Shown here piece by piece: positions 27,246 to 47,122 of a stretch of DNA of 64,000 nucleotides. Each line of letters starts with the position of its first letter. Position 1 is the first letter of the stretch. A model generated the notes under the pieces. It was not told the DNA's origin. It did not search any database and saw nothing but the letters and a program-made list of their open reading frames with translations. Origin of the DNA: Ascaris suum. Its lineage: Eukaryota; Nematoda; Chromadorea; Rhabditida; Ascarididae. Position numbers and translations under genes: made by a program. The stretch is from positions 2,976,137 to 3,040,136 of the forward strand of contig CM024184.1 of NCBI GenBank assembly GCA_013433145.1. Direction: 5' to 3'.

Positions 27246-30200
27246 CTAAAGTTATTGTTTATCATTCAAAATCGTGTTTTATTTTGAGACTAATTTATGC
27301 TTTAACTCAACTACTCGTCGTACATTGATATGAAGACTTTCGAAAAAATTATAACATACCATGGGTAAGCAAATAAGTAAGTAAGCAGTAAACGAGCGAT
27401 GAGCGTATGTAGCGAGATGTTTTGAATGGATATTCAACGTTCCGAATAAACGCTCTTTCCGAACAACCTGTAAGAAACTGTATTCGTAATTAAACGTGGA
27501 CCTTTTTTATCAACTGGGTTAGGTAAAGGTATGCTTCTTATGTTAATTGAGTTATCAGTATCCATGTACTAGTATTATTAATATTTAAAGAGCAACTAGG
27601 GAGCGAATGATGAGGGAGGGGGTGGGCAAGGGTGGGGTGTTGATCCAGCGCGCATCGAGATTTCCATATGGCGCTGATTTTTTTGGATCGAAAAAAAAGT
27701 TGAACATTGCAGTTCAAGAAATTGTCAATGAAATCTCAGAATGATCTCCAAAAATCCTCAAAAATAATATTTCCCTTCTTCGTTGAATTCTTTTCCCTGT
27801 CAATAACGATTAAAATATAAAGCTGTAATGTAAATTTCTTGATTTCAAACTACCAATAAAAGTATTCCTTTTTCCTCAACGTCAGTCTACTTCATAATTA
27901 ATAATCGTCGAAAAATTCTCTCAAATTAATTAAAGAAAAAAAAAATAATTCCAAAACCTCAGAGAAAAATTTTGTATGGGAAGAAATCTTTAGTGAAAAA
28001 AAGGGGGGAAAATTTCCATAAAAATAAACCTATCGTTGATGTTTCTTTGAATTTTTCATTAAAAGAGAATAATTCCTAAATGCTAAAAATGCACAGAAAT
28101 TCATTTTGAATTATATTAAAATGTAGGAAAAGAAGAAATTTGAGAAATCATTTAATTCGTCTCAATATTTCATTTACAATTTCATCGATGCTTTACTCGT
28201 ATTTAAACAAGATAAACAATACAAAGTAACGGTACCACTATATACTGCAGGATCTATTTTATTCAAAGAAATTAGTGATCAGATATTTTAGTATTAAGGT
28301 TAATGAAGGATTATTAAATTTCCGAATATTTGAAACAGTTGTTATTCAATTTTCATTTGATGGATTCGCTCAAGTATTTAAAAGACTGATTATAAAGCGA
28401 TTTAATGACGTGCTATCCACGAACGACTGCAAATACTATGAACCATGTGGGGACTGCAAAAGCCTTCACATTAGTGCAGCCGAACGAGTCTTACGATCGG
28501 CAATATTCGCACTGCACAATATTTATGGGCATATGCGCCGAAACCACTAGCAGTGGAAGTGAATTTTTCGTTAGACAAATATTTAAACAGTGTTTTGCAG
28601 AAGTCAGTGGAAAGTACCAGTGGTATAGAGTGAAAACAAATATAAATGCATATTATTTTTTGCAAGAAGTAACTATGAGCCTGTTTTTTTACCAGAGTCA
28701 TAGTTTTATTTCATCTCAGCGTGCTATCATTCGCCCCGCTTTAAATTTTTTAAAAGATGATGCGCCAAGGTGTGAGTGTCGAAATGGCGCAAATGTCCTG
28801 TGTTGTAGATCTTCCTGTGCAGGCTAATCCACTGCATCATAAGCGACAGCCTTCTTCTTTAAAAATTCGGCTCATATCATGAATCAGCTATCTTATCGAT
28901 TTCACTCGTTATCGCTTTTTAAGAGATATTAATCAATGAAGAACACTAATTTTCGCGTTGTTATCTCGAATCATTCTTTTTTAATATTTGCAGATAATTT
29001 ACAGGATTACTTTTATGTATTTGCAGATATTTTCATCGTTTTACAACCGATTTCGTATTATATCGTCGAAATGTTATTTCATTTCGTTTATAAACATCAC
29101 TTTATTATTTCGTTTCTTCTACTTTTTAGTTTTCTATACTCACATGTGAATAAAGATCTTAACACTTACTTACTTACTTACCTTAGTTACCTTACCTTTC
29201 TTATTTATTGCTCTTGTTTGCCCACGACAAGATAGGGTGAATTTCGGGCACTTTCGCTGATTTTTGAGTTTCACTGATTACTGTAATTCTATGTTGTCGT
29301 TCTTTTTATTTTAATTTTTTTTTTTTTTTGAACATCTGGATACTGGCACTAGTTGTAGGAGATAGCGGAATGGAGGAATATGTCCTTTCAATCGAAGAGG
29401 TAAATGATCGCGGAAATTGATGAGACTCAGACGAAATAATGACACGAAAATAGTGTGGACAACGATAGCGGAAATGACGAGGCAACATGACGATTGCACA
29501 ATATGAACGAATGACACTTAAAACCGGAAGCTTCATAACATGACATATCGAGGCATACCGGAGTGTGACAACCAATAAACAATTAGTGGAGGAAAACAAT
29601 CGATTTAAATCACATTCCATTTTTGAGTGTTCTAATTATATTTGCATATTAAGTTATGCAAATTTTTAGCAATAGTCCAATTATTTGAATAATAAACCCA
29701 AAATGGGAAATATCTAACTGAAAATGTTGCTCTGATGGATTGAAGCATCCAGTTCATATTTTAGAAAAATTCGCGACATCATAGTTTTTGTTTTCTCAAT
29801 CTCATTTTTGTGCTAGCTGTCCTAGAATCGAGTCATTTACAAATAAGAAAAACTATCTCGAAACCATCCTCATCCATTTTACTTTTTCACCTAAGCGGAA
29901 TTAGGAACCGACCTGTGGATCGCAACGTTGAGAACGCAGGTATATCACCGATTCGAGAGTATAGGTGGGCAAAGGCAGCTTCGCTGTACCAATCCCCACG
30001 TGTCACAAAGCTTTTGAAAAATCGCCGTCGTTTGTTGCCTCATTAATGAGGTTCTTAAATTGCTCGATTCGCCACATCAACAATTAAGTTTTACCAAACA
30101 TTACAATGGCGAATTACAGTATGGTGTAAAAAAAACCGAAAACAGTAAGGTCTGGTATATTCTCGTCAAATAAAGATCCTCACTTTTCAACGTTTCCTAT

Positions 30201-33030
30201 TCTCGGAAGAAGTGATGGCTTCTCTTTAAGAGGAACCTATATTTGCCGGAGTTTCGAAGGTAAATATCGTCCTTCTTTAATAGACGTTCACTGTTGAAAG
30301 GAGATCTCATTAATTGCTCTTTTCGAATTAAGATAACTTTCTATTTTTCGCAAATTTCGATTGGATAGATATTTTCCATTTATGAGGACTTCTAATTCAC
30401 GCAAATACGATAAACTACTATAGATATTTTAAGTTTCGTTTCAATTGAAAGACTCTAAATTATTATTTAGAAGAATATAATTTTTATTATATTATAGCTT
30501 ATGAGAAAATGAGGTATTCAATTCGAAAGAATTTTAGGTTTACTGAAAAAGAATTGAATGAAAAAAGGAAAATATAAAGGCACAAAAGAAGAGAAAAATG
30601 AAAATAAACCGTTGAGAGAAATATGAAAACATCAAAGAGCATCAAAGTGTAAAACAAACGTGAAAAAGAAGGAAAAAATTGCAGTGGAAAAAGAAAAATT
30701 CTGCACTATTGTTAACGTGGAAATAAATGCTTCAAATGAATAGTTGACGTGAAAATTCCTCAACAAATTTTTATTCAGTTTATGCCGTAAATTAATTTTT
30801 GAAATTTTGGGTTATCATAATTTCTTTGAAGATTTTTACTGAATCATTGAAAATGATCCTCAAAGCCATTCGTTCTCAGTAGGGAAGGTAATTTTCAAAT
30901 GTAAGTGAAATTGCTATCGAATTTCCATTGGACTAATTAAATGAATGGTGTGGATGATGAAGTTTGGGGGGGGGGGGGGAGGGGAAGATTGGGGCAACGG
31001 ATAGGGAAGAGGAGGGGGAAGGGGTAGAGGAGGAGAATGGAGAGTACGAATATGATGACAAGGTACCTGGTCTACCATCGCAAAGTTTCTCTTCCTCTCT
31101 CATTTCATTTCACTTCCGAGACAATTCAGTTATTAAATAACTTGAATCTTCCTTATTCACGAGTATGAATCTCTTTAATTGCGATGCATATGCAAAGATT
31201 TCCGGTAGAAAAACGTCTCGAAAGTATTTATTTCGATTTGTTGCAAATATTGAAATTAATAAAATCTTTCAAAATTATATTCAATTTTATAGTTTATTAC
31301 AATTCAATAAAGTTCAATTTTTATATATATTTAGCCGTCTTTAATATTGCAAAAATTATCGAGTAGTTTTTGGCGCCGATATACTTTTTGACTAATAATC
31401 TTTGGGGGTGGAAAATTGGGCAATCATTCATCTTCATATGTTTTTATAATTCATTTCAAATATTCAGATTTCCTCTCTCTCCTCCGCCCAGTCACCCATT
31501 CCGCCGAGGAATCTGAATCTCCCTCAAATCTTCATTGATAACATTTTTCAAAACGAGAGAAAAAAGTTGATAGTTAAATAATGCTGAAAATTTATTCGTT
31601 TTGGAATTGCATAAATTAAAAAAAAAAAATTGAAAAATAATTGAGAATGAAAGGACAAATTTAATTTATCATAGGTGATAAGCTTGAAAGATGGGCTGAT
31701 ATGATATGCGCTTATTCATTTACGCTCAACAATGGACCGAATTGCTTCATAAATTTGCATAAAAGGGTAAACAGTACAAAAATAACGCATCAATATTTTT
31801 TAGTGATTCGATCACGCGTGGAAATTTGCCAAAAAATTTCGTTTTTTTTACGTATTCGATCGGTTATAAAATGCATGGAATTTTTTTTTAGCACCTTGAT
31901 GTACTTATGACCACAATGGAACGTGATGGATCAACTTGAAAATTACTCTAAAAGCCTTGTTATAGTGCTCGTCAAATTCATCAAATTCCACAGCTCTAGC
32001 TTTAGGGTCTCTCAAGTTTAAATTAACTGACAGACAGGCAGACAGACAAGCGGACGTGTCCGTAAACATGACATCGTCATGAGACGTTTCGCAGACGACG
32101 GAGATCGATTCTATGTGCGTTATAATTTGTTTCGACTTAGCTTATTTATTGAAGTTATATCATATCAATTATCAATTACAATTATAGTTATAGCATTGAT
32201 TACATTTATTGATTATTTGTATATCTATAATTATATGCGTTATATTTTTCTCATTTATTCATATTTTTCTATGATTTCATTTCATATTATTAAAACGTTA
32301 ATTTTTGATCGCTTTAATGAAGAAAAACGATTCAATACGATTTCAAAAAAAACTTTTTTTCAACGGAGAATTATGCATTAATTATCTCATAAAAATTTCT
32401 TTCCATTTATGAGGAAATGAAATACGAATTGACCAACTAATACTCATAATATGAAAATAATTAGCTAATCATCTTCGATCAACTAATATACTCTCCAAAA
32501 AAAAAAAAAAAAAAAATAAAAACCCATCAGGGAATATTGTAAAAATTTGATTCGAATGTTTAAACGATGAATGAAGTATTTGAATGATTCATTTCCTTTA
32601 TAAGCTCTTTGTAAATATGCAATCGTCAATGTTGTTCGTTCGTTTTTTTTTTTTCAATTTCCATGAATGTGGTAAAGTTTTATTTGTTGAAAAAAAAATT
32701 TATCCCTTCCTCCTCTCATTTCTTTATTATATTTTTATTTTCTTTTTATCTCTCATGTTGAAAAATTTGAGAAATAGTGTAAAAATTTGATAAAAATAAT
32801 TGCGAAATGAATGAAATAAATATTTATAAATTGAAATTTTTTAATTTTTTAAATTAAAAGAACAATTCGCTTTCAAAATAAACGAGACGCTTCGCTTCGA
32901 TAAAAATTCGCTTCTTTCTTAACAAATTCCAATATTCGTTTAAGTAATGTAATAGTGATATTTTTATACGCGTTGAAAATTTTCAAAAAAAAAGAAAATC
33001 CGCCACCATCGTCATTCATCTCGGGCCATC
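27246..33030. other. Intergenic DNA upstream of the MADF/BESS gene
   Basis: AT-rich with no convincing exon. The longest frames (28405-28827 plus, 140 codons; 29306-29620 minus; 29810-30046 plus) lack recognisable domains or splice context. Purine islands occur at 27605-27640 and 30966-31040 (14 consecutive G at 30966-30979), a TTAC-rich stretch at 29160-29200, and a poly-A of over 20 nt near 32498-32518. Confidence 0.4.
32020..32075 (+). repeat. GACA-type dispersed repeat, copy
   Basis: CTGACAGACAGGCAGACAGACAAGCGGAC-type sequence, followed by GTAAACATGACATCGTCATGAGACG. It belongs to the family described in the findings, with weaker flank match. Confidence 0.5.
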
Positions 33031-33033
33031 AGG

Positions 33034-33115
33034 ATCACCGACCATCATGATCAAAAATGATAAATTCACTACCAAAATCACTGACCATCATTCAAAAATG
33101 ATAAGCCACTAGTGC
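33034..33115. repeat. Two-copy tandem repeat, 43-bp period
   Basis: Two imperfect copies starting ATCACCGACCATCATGATC and ATCACTGACCATCATTC, each followed by AAAAATGATAA and a CACTA end. It lies just 5' of the GC-rich upstream region of the MADF/BESS gene. Confidence 0.75.
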
Positions 33116-33119
33116 GATG

Positions 33120-33530
33120 CATGCAATCATCTAGCCTTATCTAGCTGTCTCGAAGTCACTAAACACACTTCGAACTTCCATCCCCATCCGGGCACAACGA
33201 ACGCATAATAAATGGCACGCAGACTTGGGCTGAGGCGATGCGGCGGCCGGCATTTCAACGACGGTAAAAACGGAAACCGGACGCACGCACGTACGTCGAA
33301 GCGCGTGCGTGCGTCCGCTTCCGTGAATGTCGAGCGAAACGGGAGTGTGTTTTGGTTGCAGCCGGGGCCGGTCGTTGGCAACTCTTCACCGTCTTGTTGC
33401 GTCCGTCGTCCGTATATCAATTCAGTGGATCTCATGCTTCATACCGGTGTTCAGTCACAAACACATGCTGTACCAGCTGAGCTCAGTTAGTGCTTTCTAT
33501 TATTTGGATCAAAGGTTGTGAACAAAGAAG
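33120..33530 (+). promoter_or_regulatory. GC/CpG-rich 5' region and probable non-coding first exon of the MADF/BESS gene
   Basis: The only clearly GC- and CpG-rich stretch in the window (densest 33210-33420). It ends in an AAGAAG|GTAAGA donor at 33530. No frame through that donor has an ATG after its last stop, so the exon is likely untranslated. Open frames within (33212-33490, 33327-33521 plus; 33127-33435 minus) overlap each other and have no family features. Confidence 0.5.
33278..33317. repeat. 14-bp perfect inverted repeat
   Basis: Arms CGGACGCACGCACG (33278-33291) and CGTGCGTGCGTCCG (33304-33317) around a 12-nt spacer. The GC-rich stem would form a stable hairpin in RNA or a dimeric protein-binding site in DNA. 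It sits in the GC-rich upstream region of the MADF/BESS gene. Confidence 0.9.
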
Positions 33531-33854
33531 GTAAGACGATCAAAATAACTTTTTTTTAAACTTATGAGCAATTGTTTATAAATTTTTTCTGTTTTCAACT
33601 TTTCATTCCACCTCCCAACTGGAGGAAATATTAATGAGGGGGATTTGATTATATTTCTTTGATTACTAATAGAATCCATTTTTTCATAAAAGTTCAAGTA
33701 CGTATTAAACATTTTTCTTTTTAAATGCATTCGAAACGATCTGCTTATTGATCATTGATGCTTTGTTTTGTCTTATTTTCACTGCATAAATAACACTTTA
33801 TTTCATCTCATCTTTGACACATTTTTTCATTATTTTTCAACATTACAATATTTC

Positions 33855-33964
<110 letters not shown>

Positions 33965-34259
33965 ATAGCTATTTCAATTATATATATTCTACTATCAAAT
34001 GGCGTTCATAACGCTATCGAATATAGATTATTCGTATTGTAAATATACATTTCATCATTTCAATTTTGGCGGAAATAATTCAAAACGCTCAAAAAAATTT
34101 GGCAATAGGCGACCTCTTCTTTGCTTAGGCAATCATCAAACAGCGCTCTTCGCATTTCGCTTTCACAGCGGAAATTTCGTTTTTTCTCCACTCTATTTTT
34201 GATGTGTTTGCAAAGTGCACGTACCGTTCCATTGAAGAGAAATGTGTTTTCCGGAACTT

Positions 34260-34400
34260 CCGGTTTTTCGAAAAACTCTCACCTCGTTATGCACCTTCGC
34301 AAGTTCGATTCTCGAGTATGAAGTCCTGTCTGTCTGTGTCTGCTTGTTCGTCTGTCCGTCTGTCTGTCTGTCAAATATTTCAACTCGACATCTATTGACG
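34260..34400 (-). repeat. GACA-type dispersed repeat, copy in reverse orientation
   Basis: On the plus strand: CTCGTTATGCACCTTCGCAA, about 20 nt, AAGTCCTGTCTGTCTGTGTC, then further TGTC units to about 34373. It aligns closely with the reverse complement of the 53.5-kb copy. The GTTCGATTCTC at 34303 resembles a Pol III B box. Confidence 0.65.
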
Positions 34401-34680
34401 ACATAACTGCCCAATTTGTTGAATATAATCTGCACTAAAATTTTGCATTAAATTTTGCATTCTCATACAACAGTTTTCTTTGTTGTCTGTCATTGAGGTT
34501 GTACGCAGTCGAATATACCGAATATGCTAGTGACATTTTTGCAATCGCTTATAAAGAAAGGTATTTCTATTACAGGTAATTTGTATGAGCGGTTGGTCTC
34601 GCTTATTTGTAAATTGATTATTGCAGATTTTTATTATTTGTTGATATTTTACGAATGAGCGATAGTGAAAAGTTCATTTC

Positions 34681-41790
<7,110 letters not shown>

Positions 41791-43999
41791 TATCGCCATG
41801 TGATGGGATTGTATAAGCGGGTACGATATGTTGACAGGTTCATCGGATATGATCTTATTAATTACCCGTGTTGTTGAGGTTTTTTTATACGCCAATAACC
41901 GGCACAATGATTATTTAAGCCACAAAATTGCCTCGTCATAAATTTTATTCTTCTCTTTTCAACATCTTTTGTTCTTTTAACGTTATTAGCAGTTTATCAA
42001 CTATTATTGATTGGTTTTTTAGACTCTGCTCGCATTCAAATTCACAAATTACTATTACTGTATTAGAGCCGTGTTATTTAGATGCAATGTATATAGATAT
42101 CGTTATTAAACGATCAGAAAATTATTTTATTCTTACTGTTTTCTACATCTGCGGCTGTATATTATTAAATGTGTATTTTGTATAATCCCAAATATCAGGG
42201 AAAAGGGAGAGGAGTGAGAGACTTCGAGACTTTTGTGTCGATCCTGAAATTAGGAGGACATTATTGTCCTGTAGGTTTATGAATTATTTGGACTATTTAA
42301 AGGAAGTGATACCTTCATTGAATCAAAAATGCTTTATGATGGAAAGGCAAAAGAGACGAGTTTCTAGTGTTCGGTTTCACCGTGAAACCTAATGAAAATC
42401 TCATAGTCATCTGTCGCGGACTGTTTATCGTTATCGATTTGGGTAATTCGGTTTGTTTCGGTGATATCACGTCTCTTAAACAGTTCCAAGTAATTAGTTT
42501 TTTTAATTGATAGCTGGTGGTGGAGAATATGCGCACAAAGTTCTTTTATTCAAATCAACTTTCAATGCTAGTTGATATTTTTTTGTTGTTTGTCGCTGAG
42601 GTATTCATCCCAACCTTCTATCATCCATCCCGTTTCCCGAAGCTCCCCTCTTCCCTCTTTTCTATAGACATTATTTTGACTGATTGTTCAGGGCCTCTGG
42701 AAACTCTCACGAAAAACCTTATAAAGGATATTAAATTGTACAGGTGAAAGAAGCAAATAAGCGCAGGTATTGTTAACTGAAGCTTGTACATTGTACAGAT
42801 GATTTTCATAGTGGTGGAATACCAGAAGAGATTTTTTCACGACCGAAGGGAAAATAGCCGTCTAGAGAATATCGCCGTTCAATAAAGATGCTACCACTAG
42901 TATTAGCGATACCAGAGGTCCAAGAAGAAAAGAAAAATACGTGTATTGCTTTGGTATATGGTTCGCATCGCTCTGATGCAGCACTACTGTTATTGGTCAT
43001 CTTGCCCAGTCCTTTTTTTTTGTTTTGCCATCATCGCAGAAACTTGGCCACTTTTTAGTGATTATGGTCCGCTTATATGGCACTTGCGCAAGACATCCTC
43101 ACTTATGCCTGAATGTTGAGGTCTGAGCGAGCAAGTCATTTCCGCTGATATGTTCCCAGTAACGGTCTGACAAGGCTTTGGAAATGCTTACTGAACATTT
43201 TTGAAGAGGTTGAGATGCAAAGTGCAGCGATAATGGAAACCGATTTTATGTAAAAATGCGTATCGCAAGTTTTAGGCTATGATATCATAGGAAGTAAAAC
43301 GTAAGAGGGGAAGAGTGAAATAATACCCACCCACAGATATTTTGAAATAAACCTTCTACATTCGAATTAAGTTCGTCAAAAAGAAGGTATTTTCCGTTCA
43401 GGTAGTAATGATCAAATATTGCACCTCTAAGCTCAATATGGTAAATTGCGTTTTGCGCGAATCGGTTTCATTTCACATAAGAGATATCGGATCATATCAT
43501 TAAATAGTGTGCAAATTTTGCGATTTTTTAAATTTTTTATCCATTTTTTAATTCTATATTTTTATTATTGTGTATTAATGATCGTAATTAAATATAATAG
43601 TATAGCAAATGTTTACATTCTCTTTCGACGCATATTTTTTTTTGTTAGTCAATATTGATTGATATTATGCGATAGAATAACTTTCAAACGAAGTAAATTA
43701 ATCAGAGATATTAAAGGGATCGTTGAATGATTGATGAAACGAATGCAAATGTTGAAATGCTTATTGCTTATAGAAGATTGAATACAACTAAAAACTCGAT
43801 GAAGTAATTTTTAAGCTTTTTTTATCACTACGGTTGTAAATATCTAACCACTCACCGGCAAGCGAATGAGTTGAAGCTAAGAAAGATTAAAGCATTGTTT
43901 GCTTTACATGTCTACCTATATGGCATGCTTTTCCGTTTTTCTATATCATACTGGGAATAACGAATAAATAAAATATGCAGCATATAAAAATGCGAGAGG
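41791..43999. other. 3' flank of the MADF/BESS gene and intergenic DNA
   Basis: No supported gene. A minus-strand segment at 42806-43000 has a 64-codon frame and, in a second frame, a strongly hydrophobic stretch (SFLLGPLVSLILVVASLL) that could be a membrane segment; no splice support. Other frames (41928-42185 plus, 42315-42536 minus) are unremarkable. Confidence 0.4.
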
Positions 44000-44572
44000 T
44001 TATTTATGATCATGGGAATCATCAGGAGAATTAACATGAGGTAATACGCTAAGTTGGTTTGAAATTCGAGAGGGGCCGGGCTTTCTTTGTTTAAAATTGT
44101 CGAGTCTTTTTTCGAATAGCGGGTCATCAAGTACGGATGAAGCTCGAATCCCTCTCGACATCGGGAATTGATTCCTATCTCGGCTGAGAACAAGAGAAAC
44201 GGAACGGAAGACCATCCGGCGGGGAAAGTCTCTTACCTGTTTTTTCTCCTTCCATCGGCTTTTTTCTTTTCCTGCTTTTTTTCGTGCCGTAAGATCGAAA
44301 CGGCGTTACCACTTGACCCTATTGTTCTCAAATAGCGGGCAATTGCGACAGGAACGGGAGGGATGCAATTGAAGCGCAATATTTGACAAAAACTCGAGAG
44401 TTGAGGTTTTATTTAAAGGACAGTATTTTTACAAGTAAACAAACCTATAAGTGTACTCGAAAGGAACTTGTGGGGTGGAGCTTTTAATTGCAAACGTCTC
44501 CTTAGGTGCCGATTCGGAGCCATCGATGCTGCACTCGATTGTATCGCGATCTTCTCTGTCATGATCGTCCAT
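44000..44572 (-). CDS. Small two-exon gene, 103 residues, unknown function
   Basis: Exons 44572-44445 and 44183-44000 on the minus strand. Donor TATAG|GTTTGT, acceptor GTTCTCAG, phase 2 on both sides, 312 coding nt including the stop. The N-terminal half is acidic (MDDHDREDRDTIECSIDGSE), followed by SSTPQVPFEYTYSRDRNQFP and a basic Ser/Pro-rich end (LDNFKQRKPGPSRISNQLS), finishing DDSHDHK. No signal peptide, membrane segment or known domain is visible; it looks intrinsically disordered. It may instead be the 3' end of a longer gene, since the frame is open upstream of the ATG back to about 44615. GC content is higher than the surroundings. Confidence 0.5.
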
Positions 44573-45711
44573 GTTGTAATTAATTGCCTCTTCAGCAGTA
44601 TTACAATAAATTAAAAACTAATGCAAGCACTGATGCATTAACCATTGGGAATGTGGCATTTCCACGTTATGATTGCAAATTTCAATCATCGACAATTGAA
44701 AGCGCCGAAATAAAGGCGGATTTAAGGTGGCAGAAAAAAAAAACTTAGACGGGAAGGGGTTCGTTAAATTCGAAGCATTTCGGGACCGGAAAAGAGCTAT
44801 TTGTTGTTTATGTGGATTTTGCATTGAATTGTAAAATAGCTCTCTACACATGTGTATTGTTGATTTTTTTAAAAGCATTTTCATTGTCTTTTTTTAATCA
44901 TTTTATTACGATTTCAGCCTTTTTTATGCCATATTCATCGCTATGCTAAGGCAAATATTATATGCATTTTCGTTCAGTTGTTTCATTTCCATCGCAAAAT
45001 GTCTCATTATTCTACGCTGTGATAAAATGTGATAAGCTGTTTATTGTTATCAGTGTGTTGTTGTTGTTTCATCATCTCCGCATATACGTTCGAATACCCA
45101 AATATCAACAGTCAGATTTGAAACTCTTACAAACATACCCTCATTAGAATAAAGAACTCATACATACCTCGAGTTGGAGATCGCAAACTTTTTAAAAACT
45201 TTTTCCTATAATTCAGCCTTTCTCAGCCTTTTTTGTGCTGCAACTCTTCCTTTAAGTCATTACGGCTGTTAATCTTTACTATATTTGAAAAAAAAAAGCA
45301 TTTGCCATCAAAAAAGTTCACCGAAGGGGACAAGATCATATCAATAAATGAAATTTCCTGCAAATGATGTTTAAGTTCTTTATTTTGCTCTAGAAAGGAG
45401 AACGTTCTAGTCGCATATCATCAACCCTTTCTGTACTTTAGCTCTAGAGAGAAGACTATAATCGGATTCACTGAACAGCACATCGGTTGAACATGTCAAA
45501 CGTTCGGTTAAATTTGGCAAATTTTAGACTATGGTTTCGTTGATCGGCAATGTAAATCCATTATACTATTGACATCGTATAGTTTAAAAAAAACATTGGC
45601 TATATTATGTACTCTCAAATCGCTAGCGAATCGATGACACGTAAACGTATGTGGAAATGAAAGCAGCTTCAAGAGCTTGAATTCTTGTTGAATTCTTGCA
45701 GTGACGTCTAG

Positions 45712-45825
45712 CTAGAGCACGGCAATGAGCTGGAGGACATCATGGAGGTCCTTTATCGTAAGTGCACATCGAATAGCTCAAATCTCCTGATCAAATTTGA
45801 AAAAAAAAAGAGTATGTTTGGCTAA
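45712..45825 (+). mobile_element. LINE reverse-transcriptase remnant
   Basis: Frame from CTA at 45712: LEHGNELEDIMEVLYRKC, then TSNSSNLLIKFEKKKSMFG and TAA at 45823. This resembles the region of non-LTR reverse transcriptases after the catalytic YADD box (E-L-x2-x-I-x2-L-x(9)-G-L-x-I-x3-K-T-K-x-M). The upstream frame has a TAG and the rest of the domain is not seen, so it is a fragment. It may be from the same family as the 8.8-kb remnant. Confidence 0.42.
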
Positions 45826-45963
45826 GCCGCATCCGTCGATCGCTAACACATGGATAGTAGAAAAAGAAGTTGCAATTCATAGACCTAATAAACCGACTAA
45901 TATGAAACACTTAACAGTCATTCGCCCACAATAAGGCGATCGCCTTGCTCTTGTAGTATTTAC

Positions 45964-46030
45964 CTGCTTCTTGCCTCAATCTTTCTTCCGGCAAGTTACT
46001 TTTAACAGCATAAATTTTCAACATGTACAC
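45964..46030 (-). CDS. Candidate exon upstream of the 103-residue gene
   Basis: Minus strand, acceptor TTATTACAG, donor GCAG|GTAAAT. Only one of three frames is open: VYMLKIYAVKSNLPEERLRQ, then EA, leaving phase 1. It could belong to the same transcript as the gene at 44.0-44.57 kb, but I found no phase-matching canonical acceptor joining them. Confidence 0.35.
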
Positions 46031-46254
46031 CTGTAATAATATACCTCTAAATGTGTATGAAAAGTTTTTCCAGAATTCCCAACACGTTGGGAAAATCTGA
46101 ACGAAGTTGGCAATATGCCACATACTCTAGATTTGAAAATTTATAGGGAAGCAAGAGAAATACTCATTACTTATTACTATTTAAGCCGACGGTTAAAAAT
46201 CTACGAGGGATTCGATCTGACTACGAGGCGTAAGGGTATGATTGATAAAAGCTG

Positions 46255-46596
46255 CTAATCGAGTAAATTTTTCTCATCTAGAATCGTCCATTTGGCTAAT
46301 TGAAATCGCGTTGAATGCATCTTGAAGGATCGCTTAGGTGTGCTTGAACGCTTATGAATTAAAATAAGTGAAGAGACGTATCGCAAGCATTGAGGTGAAA
46401 TTTCTCTTTGAATTTCATTCATTTTATATATATTAGACCTATCGTTCTCATAAATCTCGAGCGAATAATAAATATATCGATCAGTGCTTTTCATATTTGT
46501 TTTGATCGACCGCGCGCACAGATTTTCTATTTTCAAAAAAAAATCGTTTTTATGTTTTTCTTTAAATTCCTTCACAAAAACGGATAATATCAACAT
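46255..46596 (-). CDS. Open frame of 113 codons, unknown
   Basis: The second half, from a Met at about 46422, reads MNEIQREISPQCLRYVSS and later KRSSTPKRSFKMHSTRFQ, plausible protein composition. The first half is Lys/Asn/Ile-rich as expected of AT-rich noncoding DNA. No splice or family evidence. Confidence 0.18.
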   Translation of the reverse strand: MLILSVFVKEFKEKHKNDFFLKIENLCARSIKTNMKSTDRYIYYSLEIYENDRSNIYKMNEIQREISPQCLRYVSSLILIHKRSSTPKRSFKMHSTRFQLAKWTILDEKNLLD

Positions 46597-46979
46597 TATA
46601 TCTGGGCGTGCGATATATGCGTCTTAGTGAATTTATCTCTTTGTATTTTTCATAGTTTCACCAGAATAATCACTGAATGGAGTTACGGGCAAACAGAGAT
46701 GCGCACAGATCTAATGCTACGAGTTTGTAGAAAATGCAAAAAACGGACAGATAAATTGAATCCGAATACCCAAAAGAGAGTGAGAGCGATCGAAGTTGAT
46801 GGTGCAGTTTTATAGGCATCGTCATGCTCATAATTCCTTCTCATTCTCAACGCGAAGTTTAGCCTAAAAGGTTTTGTCTGTTGATTCATGCATCGCTATT
46901 AGCTAATGACTTCGCACTTCTAATTTATTCTTTACTGAGGTCAATAACTTTTATATCCTCTTTTATGCCATACTCAGCA

Positions 46980-47122
<143 letters not shown>

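Noticed and set aside
28405..28827. 140-codon plus-strand open frame, one of the longest in the window
   Set aside because: No recognisable domain, AT-driven composition in its second half, and no exon boundaries; kept only as background.
29158..29200. Repeated TTAC units as a possible telomere-like or CRISPR-like array
   Set aside because: Only a few TTAC units followed by diverged sequence; no spacers and no nematode telomere repeat. A CRISPR array is not expected in this type of genome.
33212..33490. 92-codon Arg-rich plus-strand frame in the GC-rich island
   Set aside because: Its frame does not pass the 33530 donor and it overlaps open frames on both strands, as expected of GC-rich DNA; more likely 5' UTR or promoter.
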